Assembly (NCBI GenBank): GCA_028023455.1
Contig: JAQFVV010012435.1
Coordinates: 184,001 to 248,000, forward strand
Origin: Epiperipatus broadwayi
Taxonomy: Eukaryota; Onychophora; Udeonychophora; Euonychophora; Peripatidae
Reading direction: 5' to 3'
DNA: 64,000 bases
Position numbers and translations under genes: made by a program. A model generated the notes under the pieces. That model saw nothing but the letters and a program-made list of their open reading frames with translations, was not told where the DNA came from and ran no database searches. Below, piece by piece: positions 11,240-23,337 of this stretch (positions are counted from its first letter, which is position 1; each line of letters opens with the position of its first letter).

Positions 11240-11311
11240 TGTAATAATTTCTGTGTATCTTTATAGCTTCTCATTCAAGTGTGGCATACACTTTGTTAAT
11301 TTTGTATATTA

Positions 11312-13720
11312 AATTATCGAATGAGAAGTCTTAAAATCTTTAATATTTTACAAATATTATATATATATATTTAATCAATTGAATTTATTGTACATTAAAA
11401 TAATCTGCATTTGAAAATATATTTGTGTTACAAAATTGTCATCTCAGGTTTCATGATCAAAATATTTAGTTTTCCTTTCAAATTATACTTCATCCATGAC
11501 ATTAGCTGATCTCACTTACCAATGTACTGCATCAGAGGTATTTTATTAATTGGGGAAGGATTGAGATCATTATCATTTATATAATTTAACTTGTTGGTGA
11601 CTGGACAGAAATATCATAATTGTTATTTATGTGTTCTAGCATTATATATTTTGAAAATGAAATTCAATCACATTAAATCACTAAGATATATGAGTAAACA
11701 TTTATATTATTAAATGTATTTGATTCAATTTATTAAAAAAAATTATATTTAATAATTAAGTGTGGAGATATTAAACCTCACCTAAAAGAAATGTATAATG
11801 GTTTAAGCAATCTATTGTCAGTCACCCAAAAGGATATTTACTTTTTTCTTTTTTTAAAAAAAAATTATTTATTACCTCCATTGATAATTATATTATTATT
11901 TATTAGTTCTTGAGGACTTTTGAAATTTGTTGACGTTATGAATAGTTATCTGGTTATTTATTTGTTTGGTCTTAAAATTAGGATGATTTGTCTTAGTGTT
12001 TGGATCACAAGTATTGACTTTACAGAATACTGCCTAATTTAAATAGTTCTAAAAATGTAAGAATAAATAAATGATCAATGTAGATCATTAATATCAGTGC
12101 CGTGATATAATTGATGGTGAAAAATATATCAGACCTTTAATAACATATAATTAATAATAATGCACTCATATTTTTATCATTTTTATTGCCAAAAAGTAGA
12201 TTATACATTTTAGCTTTTGCTACTACTTTCTTCATGTTAGTATAGTATATAACATATGAACTGATTAGAAGTTATATACTATCGATAACTTCTATATAAA
12301 GTATTACACATATTATTTTATATAAATGTTTATTTATTTGTTACCAGTTTGTTTTAACTTCATATATCTGTTATTATGTTTGTTGTTTGATATTAACATG
12401 ATCTTTAGCAGATAGCTATCACATTATAGTTCTTTTTGGAATAGATATTGATTTTTATTTTTAAAAAAGAAAACAAATAAAATACAGGTTATTTTCTTAT
12501 CTCTGTGTTCTGATATTTGCAATACATCATTGCCTTATTATATTTTCTTAGAAATCAATTATAAATATTTTATTTGCTTTATATTTTTTCTCAGTTGTGA
12601 CTAGGAAAGTTCATCTATAAATGAGGCATTCGTAAAACAAATATCAAAAATACAATTTTTTGTATTCAAAAAATGAATTTTAAACAATAAACAAATAAAA
12701 CATTTGTATAGATTTATAACAGGAATGGGTGTGAATATTTATTCTAAAAGACTAGCATATATATGAATAAATAAATAAATCGTGATTGAGAGATTAATAA
12801 AAATGAAGCAAAAGATACTATTTGTCAGACGTAAATACACTTTAAATATATTCGCTATTATATAAGCATATTTAAATAGATATATTCGCGGAACAATATT
12901 CAAAAAATTAAAACGACACTCAATTAAAAAAATTTTATTTTTAAGAATCATAAAACAAAAATGAATTATTAAAATATAATAAAATTATTATTAAATAATA
13001 AAATCTCTTATCTTCATATTTTTACAATTTAAATCATTTATAACAAAACTTGCGCTGGATTTTCTTCAAAACATATTTAAAAATAAATAAAAGTTAATTA
13101 AAATTTCCACTTGAAAGAAAGTCGATCAGTTTAGATTTTATTGCAAAAATTTGCAAATGCAAAAGCAGTCTTGTGACGTTAGAACTCGTGATAATAATTA
13201 GCCAATCAGTAAGCAAAATTATTTGCACCACTAAATCGAATATAATTTTTACAATCAATGAATTTTCTAGATTTAACGTTTTTATTTTATGTTACTTTTG
13301 AGTTTTAGAATTTAAAAAGTTAACATTTATTGCCATTCACTTTTGTGTTTACATACTTCCTCATGCAAGCACCCACACATAAGGTTTTATAGTAAATTTA
13401 TAAATAAAATGCAAAAAGTGATATTTTCAAAGGCCTTCCATCTTTCTCATCCTGATATAAAATGTCATATTTTAGCATTAACTTCAGCTTTTTTATTTCA
13501 ATCTTGTCTTTAATATTCATTTAGCAATATCATTCTTATTTATGTTTTATTATTGTTGTGTTTGAAAAAAAAATTAGTAATAAATGTTGACTGTTATTTA
13601 TAAGCGAGTATATTTTATATACAAATTGTTTAGGTTTGATAATTTTTATTAATCTATATTTTTTAATATTACAAGCCTTGATTAAAATCCGTTATTAAAT
13701 AAGTAATATTACTGGATTAT
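11312..13720. other. AT-rich non-coding stretch
   Basis: No coding frame longer than about 70 codons, and none resembling a protein. I see nothing else I can support. Confidence 0.5.
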
Positions 13721-13862
13721 AAACAAGGCAAAACTCTCCATACAGTAGTGCCACCCTGTGCCAACCAGAGTAATCAATGAATGGCACTACTGTATGGAGA
13801 GTTTTGCCTTGTTTACAAACAATTATGTGCTAGTATAAGAGATGGTGATCATGTGATTAGTG
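13721..13862. mobile_element. Foldback element 'FB-H', copy b (hairpin)
   Basis: Perfect or near-perfect 33-bp inverted arms lie at 13721-13753 and 13782-13814 (AAACAAGGCAAAACTC ... GAGTTTTGCCTTGTTT), with a 28-bp loop. To the right is the family's outer repeat ending GATCATGTGATTAGTGG near 13862. There is no hammerhead core. It is an internally deleted member. Confidence 0.7.
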
Positions 13863-14306
13863 GATTATGCTAGATTTATCCAACACTAGAATAAGTAGCA
13901 TTTTGGATAGTTAACTTATGGATGGACTTTAGTGTTATTAATGGTCAGAATTATGGAAATGTCTCTGTTTATTTAAAAACATAATAACTGAAAAGTTTAT
14001 TTCTCAGGAGTGCATAAAAAGTTCAAACATTGGAAGTGAAAGAACAGGGCCATAATTCACAAACTTTTGAGTACTAGAGTTAATTGCTTTATTACTACAT
14101 CAAACTATACAGAACTGTCTGTTTGTTACAGTTATGCTGCAATATCCATATTAGTCTAGTAACAAATGCTGTTAAATTAAACTTTCATTTATAGTAATGA
14201 ATAAATTACAATATAAAATGAGAATTGTTTCTAGACTTGTTTTTCAATCTTTGGTTTTTAAATTCTGTGATAGATCAAAATTGAATTTGTTATCAAAATT
14301 TATTTG

Positions 14307-14846
14307 TACAAAGTGGGACAATTTAATTCCCAGAATAGCCCCACCAAAAAACTTTATTGAACAGGGACAAACAATCAACAAACAATGTTATTTAAATGTA
14401 GTTTAGAGATTACAAGACTCTATTTAAAGAAAAAAGATCCAAATTGTGACATAACAAATGGATCGTTGATCACGGCAATGTGCTAAGCCAAAAAGTCACT
14501 CATTGTGAGATAGTTTTTTTTTAAAAAATCAATTACACAATTAGACCATCCTACCTATTCACATGATTTAGTTCCCTGTGTTTTATTGATTATTTCCAAA
14601 ATTAAAAAGTATGCTGACAGGATGAAGATTTTATACTATAACTGATATTTAAAAGAATGTGAGACAGCTACTCAAGAGTATTCCTGAAAATGAGTTCCAG
14701 GTGTGCTTCCAAAAATGGGAATGCGAATTTAATCAGTGTACATTTGCACGAGGGGATTTTTAGGTGACAGTAGCCACTAGTGTATACTTCCACATTTATA
14801 TTTTATAAAGTTGTATTCTGGGAATTAAATTGTCACACCTCGTATA
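14307..14846 (+). mobile_element. mariner-type DNA transposon relic
   Basis: Inverted ends containing GACAATTTAATTCCCAGAATA and its reverse complement (near 14315 and 14835) are bounded by TA dinucleotides. This is the target preference of Tc1/mariner elements. Inside, three frames together read as the C-terminal half of a mariner transposase: IEQGQTINKQ; WIVDHGNVLSQ where the family has a conserved HHDNAPSH-like catalytic block; then HPTYSHDLVPC, ISKIKKY, SIPENEFQVCFQKW and ARGDF. The catalytic Asp of the HHDN block appears as Gly, and several stops and frameshifts are present. The N-terminal DNA-binding half is missing. It is an inactive, internally deleted copy. Confidence 0.75.
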
Positions 14847-16547
14847 CAGGTTTAAAAATTAATTTGTTAAGTAAATTGATTTAGAAGTTTATGTATTTTA
14901 ATGATATTACAAAAAAAGAACTCGAATACAGCTTGTAAGACATTAGAATTTTTTTTTTTAAAGTAAGAAGCACTATGAAATAACCACCAATAATATATGT
15001 AATTAAATGGTTTACTGTTTGAAAATTCATATGAAATTCAAATAATGAAAGATCTGGCAGCATCACAGTCCATGAACTCCAGAATCAACTACTCTACCAA
15101 TAAACCAAATAGATGGGACATCACCAAAAGTATCAAGTATTATTGATTAGATAAATCAATTAAACAGCTTTGTTTCCTGAGAGTTTTATAATAAATTCAA
15201 GTGTTAGAAGCACCAGTACTTGAATTGGTTTGAGGACCTTAAGCTTTAGTGAGACACTTCACAGCTGCATCCCAGAGCAAAAAATGCAAATTCCTCAAGA
15301 GAGAAGTGAACATTTATTTTCCTCATAATAGGAAAGAGTATTACCACTATATTATCAATGAACTATTGAATCCACTCTAAACTTAAGTAAATAAATCTGT
15401 TAATGAGAAGAGTTAATTTTTGTACACGTTGAACAAAAAGTAGAATATATGATTTTTCATCTTTGCCAAAGTGAAACATTTTTATTAAATAATATTTCCA
15501 AAAATAGATGGCAGGATCTTTAAAAATATTACTTAGGCAAAAAATTTAATATTAGTTTGTTATTTTCTGTTGATGGATAATAATAGCTTCTATTTTTTTT
15601 TTGTTTCCCATCTGTGTCACATGACTTTCCAAATTTATTTTCATTGTCTGCACTAGGAATAGTAATTTGTTAGAGTTATTGAACATTTTTTTACATGTAG
15701 CTCAAATCATAAACTATGAAATGCAAAAAAACAAAACAAAAAACAATCAGATGGATTATTTAATTTATTTATTCTATTTTCAAAGTGAGACTGCATTAAT
15801 TAATTAACTCAATTTAAAATCTAAAAAAAATACTTAGATAAATATTAACTCATGTCCAAAGTCATGAAAATTTAACTTTATTTGGAATGCAAAAGATGGC
15901 AAATGGTATGTTACCATACTACATTAATGTAACTTAAAAGTATGATTGATTAAACACCATATAGTTTTTAGTTTGTAATTTATAAAAAAAATATTTGATT
16001 TGGAAAAAAATCTAAATAGAGTATGGTAAGAAAATAGCAAATTACTCAAAGTAAAAGTAATTAAAATTGACAATTGTTAACAGTAGTAATATGCTTTCAG
16101 AACTAATTTCTTCAATTAACTTCAGGGTCATCTAGAGTCAATTAATTGTGTTTATATCCCTAGATTTATTTCTGGCTTGTAGTTTTTATCTATTATGATT
16201 TTGAATTTGAAGCTGAGAGTAATGTATTAATATATCTAGAAGCCCATTTTAAATCTAAAATCCTCACAATGAAGGCTGTAAATCAAAATGTAATCTAAGA
16301 GTGTGAATATAACAACAGTACCATCTAGTTTCCATTGAATTCTTAAGATTACATTAAATGGTTCTTTAGTCAAATAAGGAAAATTGTTCTTTAACTACTT
16401 ACACTTAATATATGCATGTAATAATAGAAATAATAAAAAATTTAATTCTGCATAAATCATACAACTGTGATACAAATAATAGTTTAGTACAAAAATAAGG
16501 TTCAAAATGCCTTATTAAATGTTTAAAAATCACTTAATTTTATGATA
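14847..16547. other. AT-rich non-coding stretch
   Basis: No coding frame or recognised repeat. Short homopolymers only. Confidence 0.5.
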
Positions 16548-16625
16548 AGCATTTATTGGTGACAATATGTCACATGCTGAGTATTTATTGATAACAATAT
16601 GTCACATAATAAGTATTTATTGGTA
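16548..16625. repeat. Short tandem repeat, ~36 bp unit
   Basis: Two full units and a partial third share the pattern AGTATTTATTG followed by ACAATATGTCACAT. Confidence 0.6.
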
Positions 16626-17116
16626 AATATCATTGGTGTTTTGATGCTGAGAAAATTGTATGATATTTAAGCAGTATATTTTTAATATAGTTTTGATAAT
16701 CAATTTTCTGAATAGCTTTAACCAACCTTCTATAATTAACAAAATTATTGTAATATATATATATATATTGTATTTTAATGTATTGCTTATGATGATACAA
16801 TTTCCTTCTAATAATTTTTTTAAGTCTATCTGAGAACCAAAAAGGAAAATAATTGTGAGAGTCACATTTTTTAGGTATATAAAAATCAATCAGATCATTA
16901 AATACTTGATTAAAAAGTCCATATTATAATTAACATCTGTTGAGGAATATTACGGGCTCCAATCAAAATTGAAAATTGTCTTGCACAGACCCATATAAAG
17001 CAATTGACATAATCTTACAATACTAATAAACAACAAAATATATATTAAAACAAAGAATACAAAATAAACCAAATATAAATCAATATTATAAATTAATAAA
17101 AACAATATTATGAATT
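16626..17116 (-). other. Possible 3' flank of the CR1/Jockey LINE
   Basis: No coding. The block 16935-17030 could be LINE 3' untranslated sequence read on the minus strand, because it lies directly downstream of the LINE at 17394-18480 once the foldback insertion at 17117-17222 is removed. This rests on position only. Confidence 0.25.
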
Positions 17117-17222
17117 AAACCACTAAACATCACATGATCACTATCTCTTATACTTCTGGCATCCATTGATTACTCTGGTTGGCACAGGGTGGCACTACTG
17201 TATGGAGAGTTTTGCCTTGTTT
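17117..17222. mobile_element. Foldback element 'FB-H', copy c
   Basis: Starts with AAACCACTAAACATCAC and ATGATCACTATCTC, then the common block ATCCATTGATTACTC and the inner arm GGCACTACTGTATGGAGAG, ending TTTTGCCTTGTTT. A short internally deleted copy. Confidence 0.65.
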
Positions 17223-17393
17223 AATATTATGAATTATAAATCAATATTAATAATTATGCACAAAATAACTACAAAATAAAAAACAAAGTTAACACATCAC
17301 TATTGAAATTTTATAAATATAAAAAATATTTTTCAATTCCTTTTTTAACAAATTCATATTTTCTTATGTTCAACATATAACATGGTAATTTAT

Positions 17394-18480
17394 TGAAAAT
17401 CAATGGAATGTACACACTTCTCAATCTACACACGTATTTAATTTTGTATCTAAATGAAATGTAATATTTATTTCTAAGGGAACCACTATAATTAGATGCA
17501 TATATTTTTTAAATGAATTATTAAAATATTTTTTCTTTATAACTACCATCTGTAAAAATTTATCAAAATCGAACAAATCATTAATTTTATCGTCTAAGCA
17601 TGATGTATTCTGTATTAGCTGTAAAATATTATTTTGAAACTTTTTTAACCATTTCAAATTTGATACCCTTGAGAAATCATAAAGTGTACACAATGCTGTA
17701 TAAACTATCTTTAATATATTATATGGGAGAAAAAAAGACAATCTATAAAACACAAAGTAAAAATGTCTAAACCTTTGCAAAATTTGATTAATATGATGTG
17801 ACCATGACATTTTGTTATCAATAATAACACCTAGATATTTATTTTTTTCCACTTCTTCCATTTTCACACAATATTTCTCACATGGAAAAGCAATACAAGT
17901 AAGTACTTGAGTGGGTAAAAACACCAAAACTGCATTTTTTTAGATAAGGTGAAGATATCAGCATAACTTTTGTTTTATTTTTATTAATAATTATTTTTTA
18001 GTTGAACACTAATTTACAATATTATTATAATTAGTTTGAAGATTCTTAAAAGCAATTTCAAAATTACAATTTATACTAAGTAAAATAGTATCGTCTGCAA
18101 GCCGATAAATTAATTTTTCATTACAAAGTCTACTAATATCATTTGTATAGATTAAAAATAATAATGGACTCAGAATAGAACCTCGAGGAACCCCACATTC
18201 AATTAAATGCTTGTCATTCAAAACCCCATTAACTTTAGTTATATAATATCTATCTTTTAAATAATTTCTCAATAAATCTAAAATTTTACCTCAAAATCCA
18301 TATTTTTCAAGGCATAAAAAAAGCAATTGATGATTAATAAGATCAAAGGCTTTTCTAAAATCCATAAATATGACAAAAACATATTTTTTATCATTCAAAG
18401 CAAGCTTCACATCATCTGCAGTTATTTTCAAATATGAATAATAACAATCAACCCTTAAACTATCAACAATCTCAATCTGT
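17394..18480 (-). pseudogene. CR1/Jockey-group LINE reverse transcriptase, broken
   Basis: Minus-strand RT core of a non-LTR retrotransposon in several frames. In order: VIFMDFRKAFDLINHQ (about 18400-18350), a nonsense codon after CLEKYGF (near 18300), then 18272-18009 with VNGVLNDKHLIECGVPRGS, SPLLFLIYTNDI and the palm motif LADDTILL (family form F/Y-ADD). Nonsense codons follow, then 17927-17421 with KNKYLGVIIDNKMSWSHHI, the thumb-region signature of Jockey/CR1-group enzymes. The endonuclease and ORF1 are absent, so the copy is 5'-truncated, as is usual for target-primed LINEs. The clade is a judgement from motif style. Confidence 0.8.
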
Positions 18481-18675
18481 AGTCAAGGCAACTTTATTTA
18501 ACAATATGATTTATATGTTGGTTTTAAATTTAAATTTTTAGAAATATTTGCATTTATAATGTTATGTCACCTGACCTTAAGAATGCTTCTATTACTTCCA
18601 ATTTTTAAAATTAAGAAAATAGATTAGACTGCAATAATTATTGTCAAATATTATTATTCATTACACAAGAAATGT

Positions 18676-18835
18676 ACAGAAAGTGAAGAAATCAGAAAAC
18701 CTTATAAATAAGTATATAAAATTTTTACTGACTATTGCTTAAGTCAGAATAGTGTAAATGATTAGAGCACCATTTTAATTTCAGTGTTAATGAATCTAGA
18801 AGTCACTACCTCAACTACAATACTAGTCCACAGCT
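18676..18835 (+). mobile_element. Decayed PLE-C 3' fragment
   Basis: The block GTATATAAAATTTTTACTG followed by ACTATTGC closely matches the segment just downstream of the PLE-C nuclease stop at 37632. What follows (GAATAGTG...GATTAGAGCACC) resembles a worn version of the PLE-C tRNA-like block. It ends before the HHR-like motif. Confidence 0.5.
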
Positions 18836-20673
18836 TGGATAGAGTATGGACATCTAAAGAAGAGAAGAGACTAATCCCATTTCTAATGTTGTGTTTTGTG
18901 CTGACATGTATATACAGTTGAATAGATTTGGAAAAGTGTAAATAATGTTTGAATTTTTTACAAAAGGTACATTTAACAGTTCAACAAGTTGATAGAAATA
19001 ATCCAGAAAATAATCACAATTACAGCACCAGAACATGTTTTGATATATTCCAAAAGTAATACTTTTCTGCAGATTCTTTATTAGCAGAAGATTCTGAATG
19101 GCAATATATTAGGAACCTATTTGCTTTCTATAAAGAAAGAATTGTAAAAATTGTCTGTAAAGATTTCTAAGAGTCAATCTACTTTAGAAAAACCTCAGGA
19201 AAGTATTATAAATCAAATTTTCTTTACAATATATTGATGCAAAATAGTGGACTCATGAAAATTTTTAGATTATATTCTTAGATGAATAACATAAAATATT
19301 AATAATAAAGACTCAGTTTGAGTGAAGGAAATGTAAACATTAAATGCTCAATCTATCAGTAGCATGCTCAATTATTGCTCAATATGCCACTAGTATGCTC
19401 AAATATTACACAATCTTCCAAAATAACAATATATTATTTCTGTATTCATCCCTGAAGTAACAAGTTGTTGTTGTTTTTTTGCATTGAATTTTGATCTATT
19501 ATTTTAAATTTATGTTTCATTCATAATCTTAAGAATCTCATAATACAAAGATGGTGCATCTACTCACCATGCTTACAACTTGAGACTGAATCCAAGTGAG
19601 ACAACCCTGTTTTCAATAAAGTTTACAATTTTCTTTAAAGTAGTCAGTGCATATCTAATCAAGTTGACCATCTATTATTGATAAGTAAATAGATATGTAT
19701 CTATTTTTAGTTGAAAGATAAGTAAAAATTCTCAAGCCCTTACAACTAATCAAAAAGTCTGTTTAAAAAGATATTTTTGTTCTGTTTCATCTCTGAGAGA
19801 CTTCCAGGAGAGATGTTTGTTCAGAAATGGACTCTGAAGCTTATTTTATCTTTAACCTTACCATGAACTTGTATATAATGTCAAAAATTATTTGTTAAAA
19901 ACAAGTAAGAATAGTAAGCTGTATTAATGTTTTTGTTACATATTAAGACTGTTATAATTAGATGGATTGTTATATATTTGTTCATTAGTAATGAAGCTAA
20001 AATTAATTGTGTTATGGAATTATGGCATTAATGATAAATTTCCTTCTTTGATTTGTTGCTTTAAATAGCCACCATAATCTCCTGTAATTACAACTATATG
20101 ATTTACTATAAGTAGATAAAAGAGGATTTTAAAAATTGAGATGGTTTCTCAGCATATTTTTGATATTTCTGTTAATAACAGGAATTCAATCTTTTTGCTC
20201 TAATTTAGAGTCATCTGATATAAAATTGAGTTATCAGTGGCCATTTGATAGGAATGCCTCTTCTAAAACCCTAGAGTAATTTTTGCCTCCCGAGTTTCAT
20301 TAATTAGAGCACTGAATTCTCACTTGCACATCCAGAAATCTCATTTTTGTATCCATGATGATATCCAAGCTAATGATAGGTTACTATAGAATACAGTGAA
20401 TTCCTACTTCTTATGTATTTCTTACACTTCTTTACATAGTAAGACTTTTATAGGTAAATTAATGTTCAGTTAAACAAAAGGGTTAATTTTATGTTTACCT
20501 TTTTTTAATTCTTATTAATCTTGGTTAATAACATGAGCTTGTTTTTATTTTATTTTTAAATAAACATTAAATTTAAAAACTTTAGAGAAAAAGATAGTTA
20601 TTATTATGAATGCTCCTACAAATGTCATAGGTTAAAGTTGTTGGACTAAAAAAGTAAAAACTAATTATTTATT
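18836..20673. other. AT-rich non-coding stretch
   Basis: No protein-like frame, RNA gene or repeat array found. Confidence 0.5.
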
Positions 20674-20809
20674 AGTGTTTTTCTGAAGGTTTGTGATGAT
20701 GGTGTTCTAGCTGTATTTTTATATTGGACTATTTCCATCATCTAATATGTGTGTTGAATGTCTTTAGAAAAGTTTAATTTTAGTTAAATATTCCAAATGC
20801 ATTCAACTG

Positions 20810-20945
20810 TTAGTAATATCACAGAAAACAGGTTAGTATATGCACCAATTAGTAATATCACAGCAAACAAATATTAGTAATATCACAGCAAACAGGTTAG
20901 TATATGAAATAACTGTTAGTAATATCACATCAAACAGGTTAGTAT
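20810..20945 (-). repeat. PLE-C tail tandem repeats, ~42 bp
   Basis: Repeats of the type AACTGTTAGTAATATCACA followed by AACAGGTTAGTATATG, about three to four units of uneven length. The same repeats occur in variable number at 35850-35925 and 37815-37975. Confidence 0.7.
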
Positions 20946-20949
20946 ATGC

Positions 20950-20995
20950 ACAACGTTTTGAGAGGTATTTTTCTCCTCTCTTCTTTAGGTGTTGC
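20950..20995 (-). ncRNA. HHR-like motif in PLE-C tail
   Basis: Minus strand: GCAAC...GTTGT outer helix, CCTAAAGAA core strand, GAGAGG/CCTCTC helix, then AAAACGTTG. The sister copy at 37768-37812 has CCTGAAGAAG, which contains the hammerhead core form CTGANGA. The GAAA box reads CAAAA here. The self-complementary AACGTT could form a stem III between two molecules. Confidence 0.45.
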
Positions 20996-21020
20996 TGGCC
21001 TGACCAGTGACAGTACTAGC

Positions 21021-21099
21021 ATGGAATTCGAACCTGGGTCCTTAGATTCTTGATTATTGAAATTTAAGGTAACCCTCTAACCAACTGAGCCATCCTTCC
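21021..21099 (-). other. tRNA-like block in PLE-C tail
   Basis: Minus strand: GGCTCAGTTGGTTAGAG matches a Pol III A box, and GGTTCGAATTCC, about 45 bases on, matches a B box. The 3' acceptor strand does not pair with the 5' strand, so this is a tRNA-derived promoter-like region and not a functional tRNA gene. Confidence 0.65.
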
Positions 21100-21229
21100 A
21101 AAGGCAACAGTATGTAGTAATTTCATATACTTATCTATGAGGGTCCTCCTGATTTCTCCACTTTTTTCTCAGAGCAAAGTTGATTAGTGGTTTCCATACA
21201 TTATGTATAGTCACACTAGGTTGGCTTAT

Positions 21230-22304
21230 TTATTAATTTATAATTTATTATTAAAGAAGCTGCTACCCATCACAGATAGTGTGATGGAAAGATGCCTGGT
21301 TCTCTTTTCAATCGCCCTACAACCTTAACTCTCAATTAATACATGTGTTGGGTAGCAACATAGTTTAACTATTCACCATTAAAAAGCAGTTAGAATTTTT
21401 ATACTTTGAATTTCATAAAGAAATGATTTAAACTTTTTAAAAGTAAAAAAAAATATTAATATTTTTAAATTGGGAATTATACAAACAACAGATGAATAAA
21501 TAAATGTGTGTGTATATAAAGGAATTATTATTATTATCATTATCATTATTGTGAATCTTAATTAAACATTATTTAAAATAATTTGGGCAAATTAATTTCT
21601 TTGCATATTTAACGTATAATGATCGATGGTTTGTTATATAAAGACATGAACTATATCTATGAGTGCGTGTTTAAATGTGTATTCATTCTGGTGACAGAGA
21701 TAGATTGTAAAATATATTGTTATGAAATTTATATTACTAAAATAGTATTATATTGGGATGGAACTGCTAAGAAAATATTTATTCATGTGAAACTAGCTAA
21801 GAAGAAGTTTTCTAGTTAAATGATAAAGATAATAATGTTAAATCAACAAGGGTTTTTGATAAAAAGTTAATGTGAATATATATGTGAAATAATATTAAAA
21901 GTTGAGTACAAAATAATGAATAAAGTTATGAGTTTCTGAATCGATTTTCTGCCTAGAGTGATATATTCATTCAAACATGAAGGTTTTTGACATAAAAGTA
22001 GCAAATATTCACGTATTTATAATAATATACTATTGAGATTTAGGTATATCATTGTGGTCTACTTATTGGCGCATTGTGATCATTCTAATACATTGTTTGT
22101 TATTTCACTGTAATGAATTATATAAATGTTTCTGTACTTGCCTAGGATAAAAGGCATTACTGTTTAAAATGCTTAATAAGGTAGCTTTAATATGGTTTGG
22201 CACAGAGTAGTTAAAATGAATAAATGTTGAAATATATCAAGAATGTCAGCACACTCTTTTGTAAAATATTAGGATTGTAACATCTGATTTATAATAAAAA
22301 CTAT
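21230..22304. other. AT-rich non-coding stretch
   Basis: The first 130 bases contain an inverted pair GCTACCCA/TGGGTAGC (about 21263 and 21349), flanking less AT-rich sequence of unknown nature. Nothing else recognised. Confidence 0.45.
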
Positions 22305-23337
22305 TGAGCAGGAAGTTACTGAAGCTTTCAATGAGTTATATCATGCTTGTAGCCCAATCACAACTATCCATCAGCCCAAAAGCCAGCACAACCTTTCAGG
22401 CCATAGCCACATTAGAAACAAACACCATGTTAAGCAATTCATACAGCACATGACATTTGAACTTCATATACACATTATTTCTAAAGAAGCCCTAGCCTTA
22501 ATTTTTTTTATAATTTTTTTTTATTAATTATAATTCTATCACCGATTACCAAAACATATGATCAAAGTCATGTAAAAGTAGATACTGTCTCCACTTGTGT
22601 GAAAAGTGTGAAACTTATCAGTGCCATTAACATGGATTAAGAAATCAGGTGTTGATACTTCTATGCCATTGCAAATACATTATCCATTAAATAAGTCTCC
22701 TTTTTTTTTTTAAAAAAAAAACAACAAAACAACTTTGTGATAATTTTTAGGTTGATAAATGATTAGTTCTCGTATTAATATATTTTAATTAAATTAATTT
22801 ATATTAATGTTGTACTGCAGAAAATTTGAAACCTGTCAATTAAACTATAGCAATTTGCTATCTATCTATATATGAACAAATGATGATATGTTTAAGAGAT
22901 TGTGATCTGGGCCAACTGATGAGTGCTAGTTCAGCATGAAATGTGCACCTTGGGGATCATTTATTATTTTCATATGTCTTTGATTATATGTTTCAGTAAT
23001 CCATAATAAACCACTAAACATCACATGATCACCACTAAAACAGTCACTAGCTTTCACTCAGTGGCACTACTGTATGGAGAGCTTTGCCTGTTTTAATCTG
23101 TAATAAAATTGTAATTAATAAAAAAAATATAAAAAAATAAGGTTAGGGTTTCTTTAGAAATAATGTACATATGAAGTTGAAATGTCATATGTGCTATATG
23201 AATTGCTTGACAAAGTGTATGTTTCTAAAGTATCTATGGTCTGAGAGGTTGGTCCAATTTCTGGGCTGATGGATGGTTGTGATTGGGTTGCCATCATGAT
23301 GTAACTCATCGAATGCTTCAGTTACTTTCTGTTCAGT
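22305..23337. mobile_element. Foldback element with ~200-bp inverted ends
   Basis: The left arm 22305-22502 and right arm 23139-23337 are diverged inverted copies (about four-fifths identical by eye). They share GAAGC, GATGAGTTA, CCCAATCACAAC, ATCCATCAGCCC and AAGCAATTCATA blocks. The interior is AT-rich, has no coding, and contains an FB-H copy (23008-23096). I do not recognise the family. Confidence 0.7.
23008..23096. mobile_element. Foldback element 'FB-H', copy d
   Basis: Reads AAACCACTAAACATCAC, ATGATCACCACTAAAACAG, then GTGGCACTACTGTATGGAG and CTTTGCCTGTTTTAA. A short deleted copy nested in the larger foldback element. Confidence 0.65.

Larger units (their letters stand above)
11067..11311. 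repeat. 118-bp-arm palindrome of two PLE 3' tails
   Basis: Arms 11067-11184 and 11194-11311 are near-perfect inverted copies separated by 9 bp. Each arm is the 3' tail of a PLE related to PLE-A, including the two-helix RNA motif and the TATAGCTTCTCATTCAAG block, with the 3' ends pointing outward. No RT or nuclease coding remains between them. It is the extreme, fully truncated form of the 5'-to-5' inverted PLE pairs seen at 24103-26675 and 35757-38063. Confidence 0.8.
20674..21229 (-). mobile_element. PLE-C 3' fragment, 5'-truncated
   Basis: Read on the minus strand it starts at 21229 inside the last ~35 codons of the GIY-YIG nuclease (compare 36106-36210). It then has the stop, a tRNA-like block (21021-21099), a CTGAAGA-type motif (20950-20995), tandem repeats (20810-20945) and the terminal tail to about 20674. 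It is nearly collinear with the two PLE-C copies at 35757-38063. This suggests all of these pieces belong to the PLE itself rather than being separate insertions. Confidence 0.8.

Noticed and set aside
14197-14406. 69-codon plus-strand frame
   Set aside because: It crosses the left inverted end of the mariner relic and does not follow the transposase frame.
21021-21099. Functional tRNA gene
   Set aside because: A and B boxes are good, but the acceptor strands do not pair and the anticodon arm is not convincing. It is a tRNA-derived block of PLE-C.
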